Notes under the pieces: model-generated
The model's input: the letters and a program-made list of their open reading frames with translations, nothing else
The model's database searches: none
What the model was told of the DNA's origin: nothing
In this document: one piece after another, positions 43,616-53,473 of the stretch
Numbering within the stretch: position 1 is the stretch's first letter
Layout of the letters: every line of letters starts with the position of its first letter
Made by a program: the position numbers and the translations under genes
NCBI RefSeq assembly: GCF_020748185.1
Contig: NZ_JAHZMO010000003.1
Coordinates: 62,001-126,000, forward strand
Origin: Terrisporobacter petrolearius
Lineage (GTDB): Bacteria; Bacillota; Clostridia; Peptostreptococcales; Peptostreptococcaceae
DNA: 64,000 nucleotides
Reading direction: 5' to 3'

Positions 43616-45229
43616 TTATTTATTGCTTATAGATACTCTTCCTGGTCTTCTTATATCAGAAGCTCCAATATATTTACCATTTTCTATTCCTGCAGCTTGA
43701 ACAGATCCGAAATATAATTTATCTGTAGATTTAATTATAGGATATTTAGTAGTGCTAATATCTATGATAGATTCATTGCTTTCATTATCTTCTGCTAATA
43801 TTGTTCCTTTTGAATAGAAAGTAACCCTATTTTTATTTATTGATTCTTGTAAGTCTTTTTCAAAATATAACTTATCAACTAAAATAGGCGCTAAGACCTT
43901 AACTATTCTATTTCCTCCAGGAGTTCCAATAGCTAACGTAAAGTCATCACCTTTCTTAACTATAGTAGGAGACGTAAATGTTCTAGGTTTTTTTCCTGGT
44001 GCATATTTATTAATGCCACTCTTGCCAAAGTTACTCATTGTTCCATTTAGATAAAATCCATCCACTAATGTTTCTGATCCAAAGAAATGACCTAGTGTAT
44101 TAGTAGATGAAACTACCATACCATTTTTATCTACGATAGAAAAATGTGTTGTACTTTCAGATTCTTCATCATCTTGATATTTTACATTTCTCATATTAAT
44201 CAGTGATTTTATATTTTCTTCCGAAGTCATTGTTTTATAATCAATATTTGCAAAATCAGGGTCACCAATTTTTTTAACTCTTTCATATGTTGATAAGTCA
44301 GTAGCTGTATTAAGAGCATCTAAATAATTATTAGCATCTTTTAAATCTTTATCTTTACCAAGTTGTTCAATTATTTCCATAGTTTGAATTAAAGTTGCCC
44401 CTGAGAAAGGTGCTGGTGCAGAAACTACATTGTATCCATTAAACTCTCCAGAAACAGGTTCTACAACATCTACTTTATAGCTTTTCATATCATCGGCAGT
44501 TAAAACTGATTTTTTAGATATATTAGTTGCCATAACATCTTCATAAAAACCTTTAGCACCATTAGACTTAATATATTCTAATGTTTCTGCTAAGTCTTGC
44601 TGAACTAGATTCTCACCTTTTTTTATTAATTGTCCATTATTCACATATGCACTATTGTTCATAAGTGTTGCTGAATATACATTTATAACTTTTTCTAACT
44701 CTTCATCAACTTTAAAGCCATTTTTAGCTAGATTTATTGATGGCTGAATTAAGTCTTTAAATTCCATACTTCCGTAATCTTTAAATACTTTTTCCATACC
44801 AGCTACAAATCCAGGTACTCCAACATTACTTTTTTTAGTACTCTGAGACAAAGGCGCTATATCTTTATAATCATAGAATTTATATTCGTCAGCAGATGGA
44901 TTGTATATAAGCATACCTCCGCCTCCGCCAATTCCAGATCCATAGGGTTCTACAACTCCCAAAGCATAGGCAACTGCAACTGCAGCATCTACTGCATTTC
45001 CGCCTTTTGCTAGAATTTCTTCTCCCACTTGTGTTGCCAATTCATTAGATGTACTTATACTATAAGAATATTTAGAGTTAATTTTAGATAAACTATTATT
45101 GTTTAACACATTCTTTTTAATATAGAAACCACCAACTATAGATATTATTAATATAGCTAATACTTTTAAAGTTTTCATTCTTTTCTTTTTAGTTTTCATC
45201 TTTTTATTTTTACTATACTTCTTACTCAT
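43616..45229 (-). CDS. capD: Gamma-glutamyltranspeptidase, CapD-like
   Basis: A 537-residue membrane-anchored GGT. A basic N-terminus and one helix (about 23-42, VLAILIISIVGGFYI) place it outside the cell. The family Thr nucleophile and start of the small subunit, STTHFSIVDKNG, is at about residue 360, so the precursor should self-cleave there; GGG and TPGGNR loops bind the gamma-glutamyl group. Last gene of a capB-capC-capA-capD set: in B. anthracis CapD cuts poly-gamma-glutamate and anchors it to peptidoglycan. Plain glutathione/PGA-degrading GGT is the alternative; the operon context favours CapD. Confidence 0.88.
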   Translation of the reverse strand: MSKKYSKNKKMKTKKKRMKTLKVLAILIISIVGGFYIKKNVLNNNSLSKINSKYSYSISTSNELATQVGEEILAKGGNAVDAAVAVAYALGVVEPYGSGIGGGGGMLIYNPSADEYKFYDYKDIAPLSQSTKKSNVGVPGFVAGMEKVFKDYGSMEFKDLIQPSINLAKNGFKVDEELEKVINVYSATLMNNSAYVNNGQLIKKGENLVQQDLAETLEYIKSNGAKGFYEDVMATNISKKSVLTADDMKSYKVDVVEPVSGEFNGYNVVSAPAPFSGATLIQTMEIIEQLGKDKDLKDANNYLDALNTATDLSTYERVKKIGDPDFANIDYKTMTSEENIKSLINMRNVKYQDDEESESTTHFSIVDKNGMVVSSTNTLGHFFGSETLVDGFYLNGTMSNFGKSGINKYAPGKKPRTFTSPTIVKKGDDFTLAIGTPGGNRIVKVLAPILVDKLYFEKDLQESINKNRVTFYSKGTILAEDNESNESIIDISTTKYPIIKSTDKLYFGSVQAAGIENGKYIGASDIRRPGRVSISNK

Positions 45230-45351
45230 ACATAACTTCCTTTTTCATATGATTTTTTCCCCGTTAACTTAAATTTACTTATGCTCGATATTGCTAGTAT
45301 CCGTAATGTATTTATGTTTAAATGGTATATATATAGTAGTTCTTATTGAGA

Positions 45352-46563
45352 TTATTGTAAATTATTTTGTTGTGTTTCTTGCAAAGCATTTTGTTGCGTT
45401 TGTTCTACATTTTCTTTTTTAGTAATATCTGTTTTAATAATATTTTTTAATGTTAATGTATCTCCTGTCACCTCAAACTTAGACTTGTCCAAGTCTTTAA
45501 TTAGAGTTGCAAATATTCTTTTTTGATAAAACTTATTAGTAGTTGGCACAGGATATCCATTTACTATCCTTACTGGAACTACTTCAAAAGTACCCTCACC
45601 TTTTTCATTAATATAGTAGTTTAACACCATACTATCTTTTGTTCTAGTCCAGCCTTGATCAAATACAAAGTTACCCATACTATAGAATATAATTCCGTCC
45701 TTATATGTTTGTATAGGTTGTAATACGTGAGGATGTGACCCTATAATCACATCTGCTCCAGCATCAATTAATGACTTGGCAATTTTCTCTTGTGCCTCAC
45801 TCTGGCCGACACCGTACTCAACACCCCAGTGTAGATTAACCACTACTAAATCAGCTTTTTGAGATGCTTCATACACTAGTTTATTATAACCAGGATACAT
45901 AGTTGACAATATACCTGCTTCTGTTCTGCTCGCACTGAAGTCTTTTGGTACTATATCACTTATACCTAAAGTTGCAACTTTTATGCCATTTACTTCTTGA
46001 ATATCGTAAGTAGCAGCATCATCTCTATTCTTTCCAGCACCAACATGTTTTAGTCCTGCAGATTCAACAGCATCGATAGTACTTATTACTCCATCCCTGC
46101 CAAAATCACCTAAGTGATTATTAGCTAAATTAGCCATTGTAAATCCATTAGTCTTTAAAAGATTTGAAACTTTTTTTTCTGCGTATAAATGAATTTCTTT
46201 GTCACTTTTCTGAAAATCATCTGGATTATCAAGTAAAGCACTTTCTACATTTCCTGAAACATATTGTGAATCTTTCCATAAATATGATACATCTTTAAAC
46301 ACACTTTCATAATTATCTAATTCACTTTTAATCTTAACTGATCTTCCCAGCATCATATCTCCAACAAAAGTAAATTGAGCTAACTTATCATCCGAATAAT
46401 TAAGCTTGAGTTTTTCATTATCACTATTTGCGTATACAAAAGTTGATCCAAAAACTATACTTGCAAGTAAAAATATTATTACTAATGTTTTTTTGCTTGT
46501 AATTTTAGGTTGATTTTTAATTTTTATCTGTAATCGCTCTTTAAATGTTAATTTATTTTTCAT
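45352..46563 (-). CDS. capA: Poly-gamma-glutamate synthesis protein CapA/PgsA
   Basis: A 403-residue protein with an N-terminal membrane anchor (about 26-45) and an external metallophosphatase-like PGA_cap domain. Motifs are TFVGDMMLGR (about 69-78), VNLHWGVEYG and GSHPHVLQPIQ, followed by SMGNFVFDQG. CapA is needed for polymer export or synthesis with CapB and CapC in Bacillus; its exact reaction is unsettled. The tail is Gln-rich (about 385-403). It follows capC by 10 bases. Confidence 0.92.
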   Translation of the reverse strand: MKNKLTFKERLQIKIKNQPKITSKKTLVIIFLLASIVFGSTFVYANSDNEKLKLNYSDDKLAQFTFVGDMMLGRSVKIKSELDNYESVFKDVSYLWKDSQYVSGNVESALLDNPDDFQKSDKEIHLYAEKKVSNLLKTNGFTMANLANNHLGDFGRDGVISTIDAVESAGLKHVGAGKNRDDAATYDIQEVNGIKVATLGISDIVPKDFSASRTEAGILSTMYPGYNKLVYEASQKADLVVVNLHWGVEYGVGQSEAQEKIAKSLIDAGADVIIGSHPHVLQPIQTYKDGIIFYSMGNFVFDQGWTRTKDSMVLNYYINEKGEGTFEVVPVRIVNGYPVPTTNKFYQKRIFATLIKDLDKSKFEVTGDTLTLKNIIKTDITKKENVEQTQQNALQETQQNNLQ

Positions 46564-46573
46564 AAACTTCTCC

Positions 46574-47023
46574 TTACACTAAATATAAAATTTGCATTAA
46601 TGCAAACACAAATCCAGTCATTAAAAGTGTAGATATTACTGTAAGTTTTATTCCTTGTTTTGAGTAAGAGTTTGCCAATAATGCTGGTACTATTACTCCT
46701 ATCCCTCTAAATTCAAAAGTAGGGAATGGTGTTAATGGATATGTGAATTCAAATACTAGCTTTAAAACTATTGCTATAATTAATGTAGCTGTAAATTTTC
46801 TTTTTCCATATAGGATTACAAACTTAGGTAATACAAAGTTAACAAGCCAATATGTTATAAAAGAAACTAAAAATATTAATGCTAATGTTATAGGTGAATC
46901 AAATACTAATGCCAAATAACTGGCTGCTATTAATCCCCCTGGCGTAATTCCCGTCTTTTCAGTGAATAGCAAAGTACTGGCTACTCCTATTATTAATGCC
47001 ATATAAAAATCTGTAATAAACAT
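46574..47023 (-). CDS. capC: Poly-gamma-glutamate synthesis membrane protein CapC/PgsC
   Basis: A 149-residue integral membrane protein with four or five helices and the conserved KTGITPGGLIAASYLAL near residues 23-39 and FRGIGVIVPALLANS near 105. Both fit CapC/PgsC, which forms the membrane core of the polyglutamate synthase with CapB. The start is ATG 47023, 17 bases after the capB stop. Confidence 0.92.
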   Translation of the reverse strand: MFITDFYMALIIGVASTLLFTEKTGITPGGLIAASYLALVFDSPITLALIFLVSFITYWLVNFVLPKFVILYGKRKFTATLIIAIVLKLVFEFTYPLTPFPTFEFRGIGVIVPALLANSYSKQGIKLTVISTLLMTGFVFALMQILYLV

Positions 47024-47040
47024 CTGCGTCCTGTCTCCTC

Positions 47041-48315
47041 CTAAAAATTACTACTTCTATATTTCTTTATATACGCTCTTATACTTATATTGTTATTTGC
47101 TTCCTCATGTTCATCTGTATGAATATATATATTACACAATTTTTGTAATAATATCTCAGCTTGTCCATGTATATTTCCGATACCATAAATGACTCTATTA
47201 TGCATCATGCCATGTAATTCATCAATTACTTCATCAACTTCATAATCTGATAAATCTATATATTCTTTTATATTACTTAATCTTCCATCCTCAATTGCAT
47301 TTTGTATACATTCTATTCCCTCTCCTATACCTATTAAAGTGGTATTTTTTAAATAAGGGAAACAGTCATCAACAAACTGATTAGTTCTATCTATTCTATC
47401 TTCTCTTCCATTAAAAAGAACTATCGGATTTTCTGTATTCGGTATAGTGTCCTTTATTCTATCCCATATTGCAAGTGTTGATTCAGGCTCATTAGCTGCA
47501 AAACCATTTACAAAATCACTTACATTATCCCCACATTCTATAGGGTTAATAGTAGCTGCACCTGGATCTGGATGTGCATTTAACATACCTTCAAAGGCTG
47601 TTTCTGCATCTATATCTAATATTTCTGCCACAGCTAATGCTAAAGATATATTATCCTCAAATATTGTATATTTAAACTTTTTAACAAGTCCTTCTGGTAT
47701 TTTTGAGTTATCTGCAACAACAAGTTTTGTTTTTCTTTGTTTACAGATTTCTTCAAAATATTTTACATAAGGCCCATTGTCAACTACTAAATATCCATTG
47801 TATGGTATAGTCGAAGAAAATGCTAAAGCAATTTCGTCTGTTGTTGGTCCCATAACATCTAAGTGGTCTTCCAAAACATTAACTATAACTGTGATATTTG
47901 ATTTAAAAATATCATTTTGATACACTGATTGATATTCAGGTCTTACTGCCATACACTCACATACTAAAGCTTCTGCACCAACTTCTCTTGCTTTATTTAT
48001 AACTTGAATTTGTTCTTTAATATTCGCGCCTAAAAGATTACGCTTAATAACGTCTTCATCTTTTTTGTTCCAATATATCATTCTCGGAGAAGTTCCTGTA
48101 GTTTTACCCACAACTTTATAATCTGCGTTACACAAAACACCTGTTATTAATCTAGTCGCAGTTGACTTCCCACGTATACCATTTACATTAATTCTAAGGG
48201 GTATTTCCTTTAAATTTTCTTCATTCTTTTTCTTTTCCTTAATTCCTAAGTAAAGTAATATTGCCATATAAGCTACAATCACCAACAATTGTACTAATGT
48301 TATCTTATCAAACAT
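47041..48315 (-). CDS. capB: Poly-gamma-glutamate synthase CapB/PgsB
   Basis: A 424-residue Mur-ligase-like ATPase that joins glutamates through gamma-carboxyl groups. An N-terminal helix (LVQLLVIVAYMAILLYL) anchors it; the P-loop is NVNGIRGKSTATRL at about 43-56, followed by VNVLEDHLDVMGPT, which are CapB marks. I start it at ATG 48315 because GGAGGAG lies just upstream; an ATG four codons earlier coincides with that ribosome site. First gene of the cap operon, preceded by a leader of about 350 bases. Confidence 0.93.
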   Translation of the reverse strand: MFDKITLVQLLVIVAYMAILLYLGIKEKKKNEENLKEIPLRINVNGIRGKSTATRLITGVLCNADYKVVGKTTGTSPRMIYWNKKDEDVIKRNLLGANIKEQIQVINKAREVGAEALVCECMAVRPEYQSVYQNDIFKSNITVIVNVLEDHLDVMGPTTDEIALAFSSTIPYNGYLVVDNGPYVKYFEEICKQRKTKLVVADNSKIPEGLVKKFKYTIFEDNISLALAVAEILDIDAETAFEGMLNAHPDPGAATINPIECGDNVSDFVNGFAANEPESTLAIWDRIKDTIPNTENPIVLFNGREDRIDRTNQFVDDCFPYLKNTTLIGIGEGIECIQNAIEDGRLSNIKEYIDLSDYEVDEVIDELHGMMHNRVIYGIGNIHGQAEILLQKLCNIYIHTDEHEEANNNISIRAYIKKYRSSNF

Positions 48316-48389
48316 ACTCTCCTCCATAACTACTGTAACTTTGATTTTTTATCATATTTTTGAAATATCTTTATTAGCCTCATAAAAAC

Positions 48390-48421
48390 AACTCAGTAGT
48401 TCCATTATTCTCTTCTAAGTT
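48390..48421 (-). terminator. Attenuator-like hairpin in the capB leader
   Basis: Minus-strand arms AACTTAG and CTGAGTT (one G-U pair) around an 18-base loop, then GTTTTTATG. It sits about 70 bases before the capB start, inside the leader, where a conditional terminator would be expected. Confidence 0.45.
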
Positions 48422-48687
48422 CCTAAACAGCTTAACATTGCCCAGTCTTCATATTACTATGGTGCACTCTAGCAAATAAATTTAACATTTTTAAATTTTA
48501 TATTATTTATTTTTATAAAAGCAGGAAAAATACCTTCCTTGTCTTTTATATTCAGCGACTCATCTCCTCTTCTCTTTTTTAAATAATAAAATTATAATAT
48601 TTTATTATTTAGTCATCTAGTAAGGTTTTTAACCTACAATTTAACGAATCTTCATTTTCAAATATACATCTATTATCTATCACCACT

Positions 48688-48717
48688 ATATTACTATATA
48701 TGATTCTTTTAGGTCAA
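48688..48717 (-). promoter_or_regulatory. Candidate sigma-A promoter of the cap operon
   Basis: Minus strand TTGACC (48712-48717), 18-base spacer, TAATAT (48688-48693). Confidence 0.5.
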
Positions 48718-48862
48718 TAGAACATTTTTTCCACAATATATTACAATATATTACAATAAAAGCCAAAAAAAATTAAGATGTATTTAAAAAAATTTTGCTA
48801 AAATTATTAGTATGTCATGAAAATTTTCATTTTTAATACTATATTTAAAGCAATAAAATCAA

Positions 48863-48912
48863 TAATTTATTATATAATGTTTACTATCAAGTACCCATTA
48901 TATAATAAATTA
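48863..48912. repeat. 17-bp perfect inverted repeat
   Basis: Arms 48863-48879 and 48896-48912 are perfectly complementary AT-rich 17-mers with a 16-base spacer. It lies about 150 bases past lepA and 150 bases upstream of the candidate cap promoter. There is no T-run; it may be an operator or a lepA mRNA end structure. Confidence 0.6.
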
Positions 48913-49064
48913 CTTCATAACACAAAGAATATCTTCAATATGTTATAATTTTCTTAAATTACAACTTACTCTCAATAAATTATATCTCTTATATTAAAAA
49001 TAGTAATACTTTATAACTCTAATTCAACCGTTATAATGTTACTTTATTGTTAAATAATTTTCTA

Positions 49065-50867
49065 TTATTCATCTAACTTAAGAACTGACATAAATGCTTT
49101 TTGTGGCACTTCTACACTACCAATTTGTCTCATACGCTTCTTACCTTCTTTTTGTTTTTCAAGAAGTTTCTTCTTACGAGATATATCTCCACCGTAACAT
49201 TTAGCAAGAACATCTTTTCTAAGAGCACTTATTGTTTCTCTAGCTACTATTTTATTTCCAACAGCTGCTTGTATAGGAACAGCAAATTGATGTCTTGGTA
49301 TTTCATTTTTAAGTTTTTCACACATCGCCTTGCCCCTAGAGTATGCTTTACTTTCGTGAACGATAAAGCTAAGTGCATCAACTTGTTCTTTATTTATTAA
49401 TATATCTAACTTAACAAGTTGAGAAGGAACATATCCCTTCATTTCATAATCTAAAGATCCATAACCTCTAGTTCTAGATTTTAGTGCATCAAAGAAATCA
49501 TATACAACTTCATTTAGAGGTAAATCATAATGAAGCATAACTCTTTTCTCATCTATATATTCCATGTGTAACATTGTTCCACGTCTTTCTTGACATAGCT
49601 CCATAACTATTCCAACAAAATCTTTTGGTGCTATGATATCAGCTTTTACTATTGGCTCTTCTATCATCCTTATTTCTGAAACCTCTGGCAAGTTTGCAGG
49701 GTTCTGGACCATAACAACTTCTCCATCATTTTTAGTGACTCTATATATAACTGAAGGAGCTGTTGTAACTAAATTCAGATTAAATTCTCTTTCTAATCTC
49801 TCTTGTATTATTTCAAGATGTAATAATCCTAAGAATCCACATCTAAAACCAAATCCTAAAGCCGCAGAAGTTTCTGCCTCAAACTCAAGAGCTGCATCAT
49901 TAACTTGTAACTTTTCTAAGCAATCTCTTACGTTTTCATATTTTTCCCCTTCACCTGGATAAATACCACAATAAACCATTGGAGTTGCTTTTTTATATCC
50001 TTCTAAAGCTTCTTGTGTTTTATTATTAGCATCAGTAATAGTGTCCCCTACATGACAACTTCTTATATCCTTTATACTTGCTGCTATATATCCAACATCA
50101 CCAGCAGATAAACTGTCTAGTTCCGTTGCACCTGGAGCCATAACTCCAACTTCTGTTACTTCGAATTTCTTCTTAGTATTCATCATTTCTATAGTCATAC
50201 CTTTTTTGACTTCACCTTCAAATACTCTAACATAGGCTACAACACCCTTATAAGCATCATAGTATGAATCAAATATTAAAGCTTTTAATGGTTTATTTAT
50301 ATCTCCAGTAGGAGCTGGTACGTTTGCAACTATATCCTCTAATACATCTTGTATATTTAAACCACTTTTTGCTGATATTAATGGTGCCTCACTTGCATCA
50401 AGACCTATTATATCTTCAATTTCTTCTTTAACCTCATCTGGTCTAGCACTTGGTAGATCTATTTTATTTATTACTGGTAATATTTCTAAATCTTGATCTA
50501 GAGCTAAATATACATTAGCTAAAGTTTGCGCTTCCACACCTTGTGCTGCATCAACTACAAGTAATGCCCCCTCGCATGCTACTAAACTTCTTGATACTTC
50601 ATAGTTAAAGTCCACGTGACCTGGAGTATCTATAAGATTTAAATAATATTCATTTCCATCCTTAGCCTTATATATTAACCTTACATTTTGTAGTTTGATA
50701 GTGATTCCTCTTTCTCTTTCTAAGTCCATGTTATCCAATAACTGACTTTTCATTTCTCTATCACTTACTAAACCTGTATACTGTATTAATCTATCAGCTA
50801 AGGTAGACTTACCATGATCTATATGAGCAATTATACTGAAATTTCTAGTTCTATTTTGTTTGTCCAC
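49065..50867 (-). CDS. lepA: Elongation factor 4 (LepA)
   Basis: A 600-residue ribosome-associated GTPase related to EF-G, implicated in 30S assembly and translation under stress. The G domain starts with [14 protein letters not shown] (G1), ERERGITI (G2 region), IDTPGHVDF (G3) and NKIDLP (G4). The C-terminal LepA-specific domain contains [12 protein letters not shown] and [14 protein letters not shown]. Length is standard. Transcribed apart from the cap operon. Confidence 0.97.
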   Translation of the reverse strand: MDKQNRTRNFSIIAHIDHGKSTLADRLIQYTGLVSDREMKSQLLDNMDLERERGITIKLQNVRLIYKAKDGNEYYLNLIDTPGHVDFNYEVSRSLVACEGALLVVDAAQGVEAQTLANVYLALDQDLEILPVINKIDLPSARPDEVKEEIEDIIGLDASEAPLISAKSGLNIQDVLEDIVANVPAPTGDINKPLKALIFDSYYDAYKGVVAYVRVFEGEVKKGMTIEMMNTKKKFEVTEVGVMAPGATELDSLSAGDVGYIAASIKDIRSCHVGDTITDANNKTQEALEGYKKATPMVYCGIYPGEGEKYENVRDCLEKLQVNDAALEFEAETSAALGFGFRCGFLGLLHLEIIQERLEREFNLNLVTTAPSVIYRVTKNDGEVVMVQNPANLPEVSEIRMIEEPIVKADIIAPKDFVGIVMELCQERRGTMLHMEYIDEKRVMLHYDLPLNEVVYDFFDALKSRTRGYGSLDYEMKGYVPSQLVKLDILINKEQVDALSFIVHESKAYSRGKAMCEKLKNEIPRHQFAVPIQAAVGNKIVARETISALRKDVLAKCYGGDISRKKKLLEKQKEGKKRMRQIGSVEVPQKAFMSVLKLDE

Positions 50868-50949
50868 CGTTATTCCTCCTTAATAAGTTCTTATCATAGA
50901 TTTTATTTTATAATATATCTGCTTTTATGTAAATAAGTAGTATATAACA

Positions 50950-50984
50950 AAAAAATAAGACTTGTTTTTTAAGTCTTATTTTTT
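50950..50984 (-). terminator. Terminator of the gpr-spoIIP unit
   Basis: Perfect arms AAAAAATAAGACTT and its complement, 7-base loop, then TTTTTT. It lies about 65 bases past the small membrane-protein gene. Confidence 0.85.
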
Positions 50985-51050
50985 CTATTATTTTGGTTCA
51001 TTTTTGAAATTTGTATTCTTTAATATTATATATAGATTAAATATTATAGT

Positions 51051-51245
51051 CTAAAATATATTCATTATATACTTTATAATATTATTTTTACTATCATTAT
51101 CTAATACTTCATTAATTCTATAATCTACCAGTAATATGCTCGCCGTAGTAATTGCTAGCATCATAAGCATAAATACAACTCTACAAATTGTTTTATATTT
51201 TTTTTTAGAACATTTTTCTTTTTTAGATTTTTCTAAACGACTCAT
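51051..51245 (-). CDS. Small single-pass membrane protein, unknown
   Basis: A 64-residue protein with a very basic N-terminus (residues 1-22, rich in Lys) and one membrane helix (about 23-43, VVFMLMMLAITTASILLVDY), so the short C-terminus would be outside or in the intermembrane space of a forespore. It lies 14 bases after spoIIP and before the shared terminator, which suggests a sporulation-linked gene. The ribosome site is weak. No family recognised. Confidence 0.6.
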   Translation of the reverse strand: MSRLEKSKKEKCSKKKYKTICRVVFMLMMLAITTASILLVDYRINEVLDNDSKNNIIKYIMNIF

Positions 51246-51259
51246 AATTTATACACCGA

Positions 51260-52231
51260 TTATTTCATATTGGAATAATACTCATCAAGTATTTCTGCCA
51301 AATATTTACATGTAGCTTGAGCTTCTTTTGTACTTGTTGCATTATTACCTATTTCTATTAATAATCCATTGTCTGCCATATATTGATTAAATCTACCGTA
51401 TTGTTTTGTAACTACTGGACAAACTAATCCTGGATATTTATTTTCAGCCAAAGCAGTAATCTCTTCTGCTTGTCTCTTTAATTCTCCCACATTTTGATTT
51501 CTTTGACCAACTACTAAGAAAAACTTCGCAACAGTTTCTCCATTTATTTTAGTTGTATACTTATCATGTACTGCTTTTTTAGCCTGTGCAGTACTTACAC
51601 TTTGCCCGTCCCTATGTAAATCTATACTTACCTTTATAGAATTATACTTAGATAATATAGACTTCATTGTCTTGGCACTAGTTGCATAAGCATCATTATA
51701 AGATAAATCATTATATCTAGTAGTATGAACTACACCCCATCCCTTTTCTGATAACGATGTAGATAAAATACTTCCTACAGACATAACCGAATGTTCTATA
51801 TCTGTTGAGTGATAGTTATTCTTTGGCGAATCAGAATAAGTTTCACTACTATGAGTATGATAGATAAGCATTTGTGGCTTGTCCTTTGTTACTCTTATAT
51901 CATTAGTGTAACTTGAATCAATAATATTACTAGTTTCTTTCGCTTCTTTTTCCTCTTTTGATTCTGGCTTGTTTTCCTCGCCAACATAAACATTAACATA
52001 TTCTTTGTCATTTTTACTATTTGTATTACTTTTTATATTATCTGTAGATTTCGAGTTCTCATCAGAATCTTTATTATCCTTATCTTCTTTGTCTATCACT
52101 TTTACTTCAGGATAAGATGACTTCACCAAATATTTTAATATATCTTCTTTATCTAATGCTTGAGAAATAGTAGGCAAAATACAAACTATTAAAAATCCAA
52201 TTTTTATAGCTTTTATTTTATTTTTAATCAT
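51260..52231 (-). CDS. spoIIP: Stage II sporulation protein P
   Basis: A 323-residue peptidoglycan amidase/endopeptidase that acts with SpoIID in engulfment of the forespore. An N-terminal hydrophobic segment (about 10-25, IGFLIVCILPTISQA) exports it; a charged linker (45-110) follows; the catalytic domain has YHTHSSETY (zinc His) near 125, SIDLHRDGQ near 205 and LLIEIGN with the catalytic Glu near 286. It follows gpr by 15 bases, the conserved clostridial pairing. Confidence 0.93.
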   Translation of the reverse strand: MIKNKIKAIKIGFLIVCILPTISQALDKEDILKYLVKSSYPEVKVIDKEDKDNKDSDENSKSTDNIKSNTNSKNDKEYVNVYVGEENKPESKEEKEAKETSNIIDSSYTNDIRVTKDKPQMLIYHTHSSETYSDSPKNNYHSTDIEHSVMSVGSILSTSLSEKGWGVVHTTRYNDLSYNDAYATSAKTMKSILSKYNSIKVSIDLHRDGQSVSTAQAKKAVHDKYTTKINGETVAKFFLVVGQRNQNVGELKRQAEEITALAENKYPGLVCPVVTKQYGRFNQYMADNGLLIEIGNNATSTKEAQATCKYLAEILDEYYSNMK

Positions 52232-52246
52232 TAAAATTCCTCCTTA

Positions 52247-53200
52247 TTACGAGGTTCTTCCTGGATGAAGAGACCTATTTAATCCTTCACTAATTATTAT
52301 TGATAGATTTTCTATAGTTTCATCTATATCCTTAGGAGTAACAATTAAGTTTTTGTCATAAGGATCTAGAGAGTCTTTAATTAGTTGATACTTTTCTTCT
52401 TCCTGTAGTTTTTGAAGCATTTTATAAAATACTTCCCCTTCATCAGATTGTTCCATTAAATTATTAACTGCCATGTCTAGTACATCACTAGTTAAAGTAG
52501 CCGCATCAACTACCGTTGGTACACCTATAGCTACAACATCTACTCCCAAGTATTCTTTATTCAGAGCCTTTCTTTTGTTACCTACTCCTCCACCTGGAGA
52601 TATACCTGCTGTAGATATTTGTATTGTAGAATTTACTCTGTCCATTTTTCTTGAGGCAAGCGCATCTATGGCAACTACTCTATCTGGTTTAATAATATCT
52701 ACTATTGCTTTAACAGTTTCGCTAGTTTCTATTCCAGTTATGCCCATAACTCCTGGACTCAGTGCAGCAACTTCTGCAAAATCGTCATCATAATCCTTAT
52801 TGTAGTTTTTAAATATATGACGTGTTACAAGAGTTTTCGATACTGATTTTGGTCCTAATGCATCAGATGTTATATTCCAGTTGCCAAGTCCAATTACTAA
52901 AGTTTTCTTGTGTTCCTCTGAACCAAAAATATCTCTAAGTTCCTTAGCTAAATAATTTATTATTTGTTCTCTTGATTCATCGTCATCATATTTCATCAAT
53001 TTACTTTCTAATGTTACGTACGTTCCAATTCCTTTATTCATTATTTGAGAACCTTGCTCATTCAATACTTCTACTTTTGTAACTACACAGTCATCAAGTT
53101 GTTTGTTTGTTGTTTTAACTCCTGGTATTTCACTACTATTACTGCTTTCTTCTATTATTTCTCTTGCTTCTAGAGCTAGGTCGGTTCTAATTTTTATCAT
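52247..53200 (-). CDS. gpr: Germination protease GPR
   Basis: A 317-residue aspartic-type protease of family A25. It cleaves small acid-soluble spore proteins at germination, freeing DNA and amino acids. It begins IRTDLALEAREI, close to the family's self-cleavage region, and keeps GLGNWNITSDALGP and ALSPGVMGITGIET. Made as an inactive precursor in the forespore. Divergent from rpsT. Confidence 0.95.
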   Translation of the reverse strand: MIKIRTDLALEAREIIEESSNSSEIPGVKTTNKQLDDCVVTKVEVLNEQGSQIMNKGIGTYVTLESKLMKYDDDESREQIINYLAKELRDIFGSEEHKKTLVIGLGNWNITSDALGPKSVSKTLVTRHIFKNYNKDYDDDFAEVAALSPGVMGITGIETSETVKAIVDIIKPDRVVAIDALASRKMDRVNSTIQISTAGISPGGGVGNKRKALNKEYLGVDVVAIGVPTVVDAATLTSDVLDMAVNNLMEQSDEGEVFYKMLQKLQEEEKYQLIKDSLDPYDKNLIVTPKDIDETIENLSIIISEGLNRSLHPGRTS

Positions 53201-53395
53201 AGTTTCCTCCAGTATTCAATAAAATGATATTATTGATTATTGACAGGTGCTAACATTTTAAACATTATTTATCATTTTTTATTACTTTTATGAATAAATA
53301 AATCTATTATTGTGAAATATTTTTATATGTGATAAAGTAAGTCATGCACGAAAAAAACAGTTAACAAATTATATTTAACTAATAAATATTAACTC

Positions 53396-53424
53396 TTGAT
53401 TTTTATATTTATTTCTGTTAAAAT
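53396..53424 (+). promoter_or_regulatory. Sigma-A promoter of rpsT
   Basis: TTGATT (53396-53401), 17-base spacer, TAAAAT (53419-53424), about 50 bases before the rpsT start. Confidence 0.75.
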
Positions 53425-53473
53425 CTAATATGTTGACGATGAGAATAATTATATTTACGAGGAGGTGTTTTTC

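Larger units (their letters stand above)
48328..49064. other. Long intergenic region and leader upstream of capB
   Basis: About 740 bases between lepA and capB with no credible gene. On the minus strand it holds a promoter candidate (48688-48717), a leader of about 350 bases ending in an attenuator-like hairpin (48390-48421), and further upstream a 17-bp inverted repeat (48863-48912), a 14-base palindrome (48817-48830) and short ACAATATATT direct repeats near 48740-48765. No known riboswitch family is recognised. Confidence 0.6.

Noticed and set aside
45230-45351. capE/pgsE-like small gene between capA and capD
   Set aside because: The longest frame with a start is seven codons; nothing resembles CapE.
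48440-48600. c-di-GMP, lysine or SAM riboswitch in the cap leader
   Set aside because: I could not match any conserved core to these families; kept only as an unknown leader.
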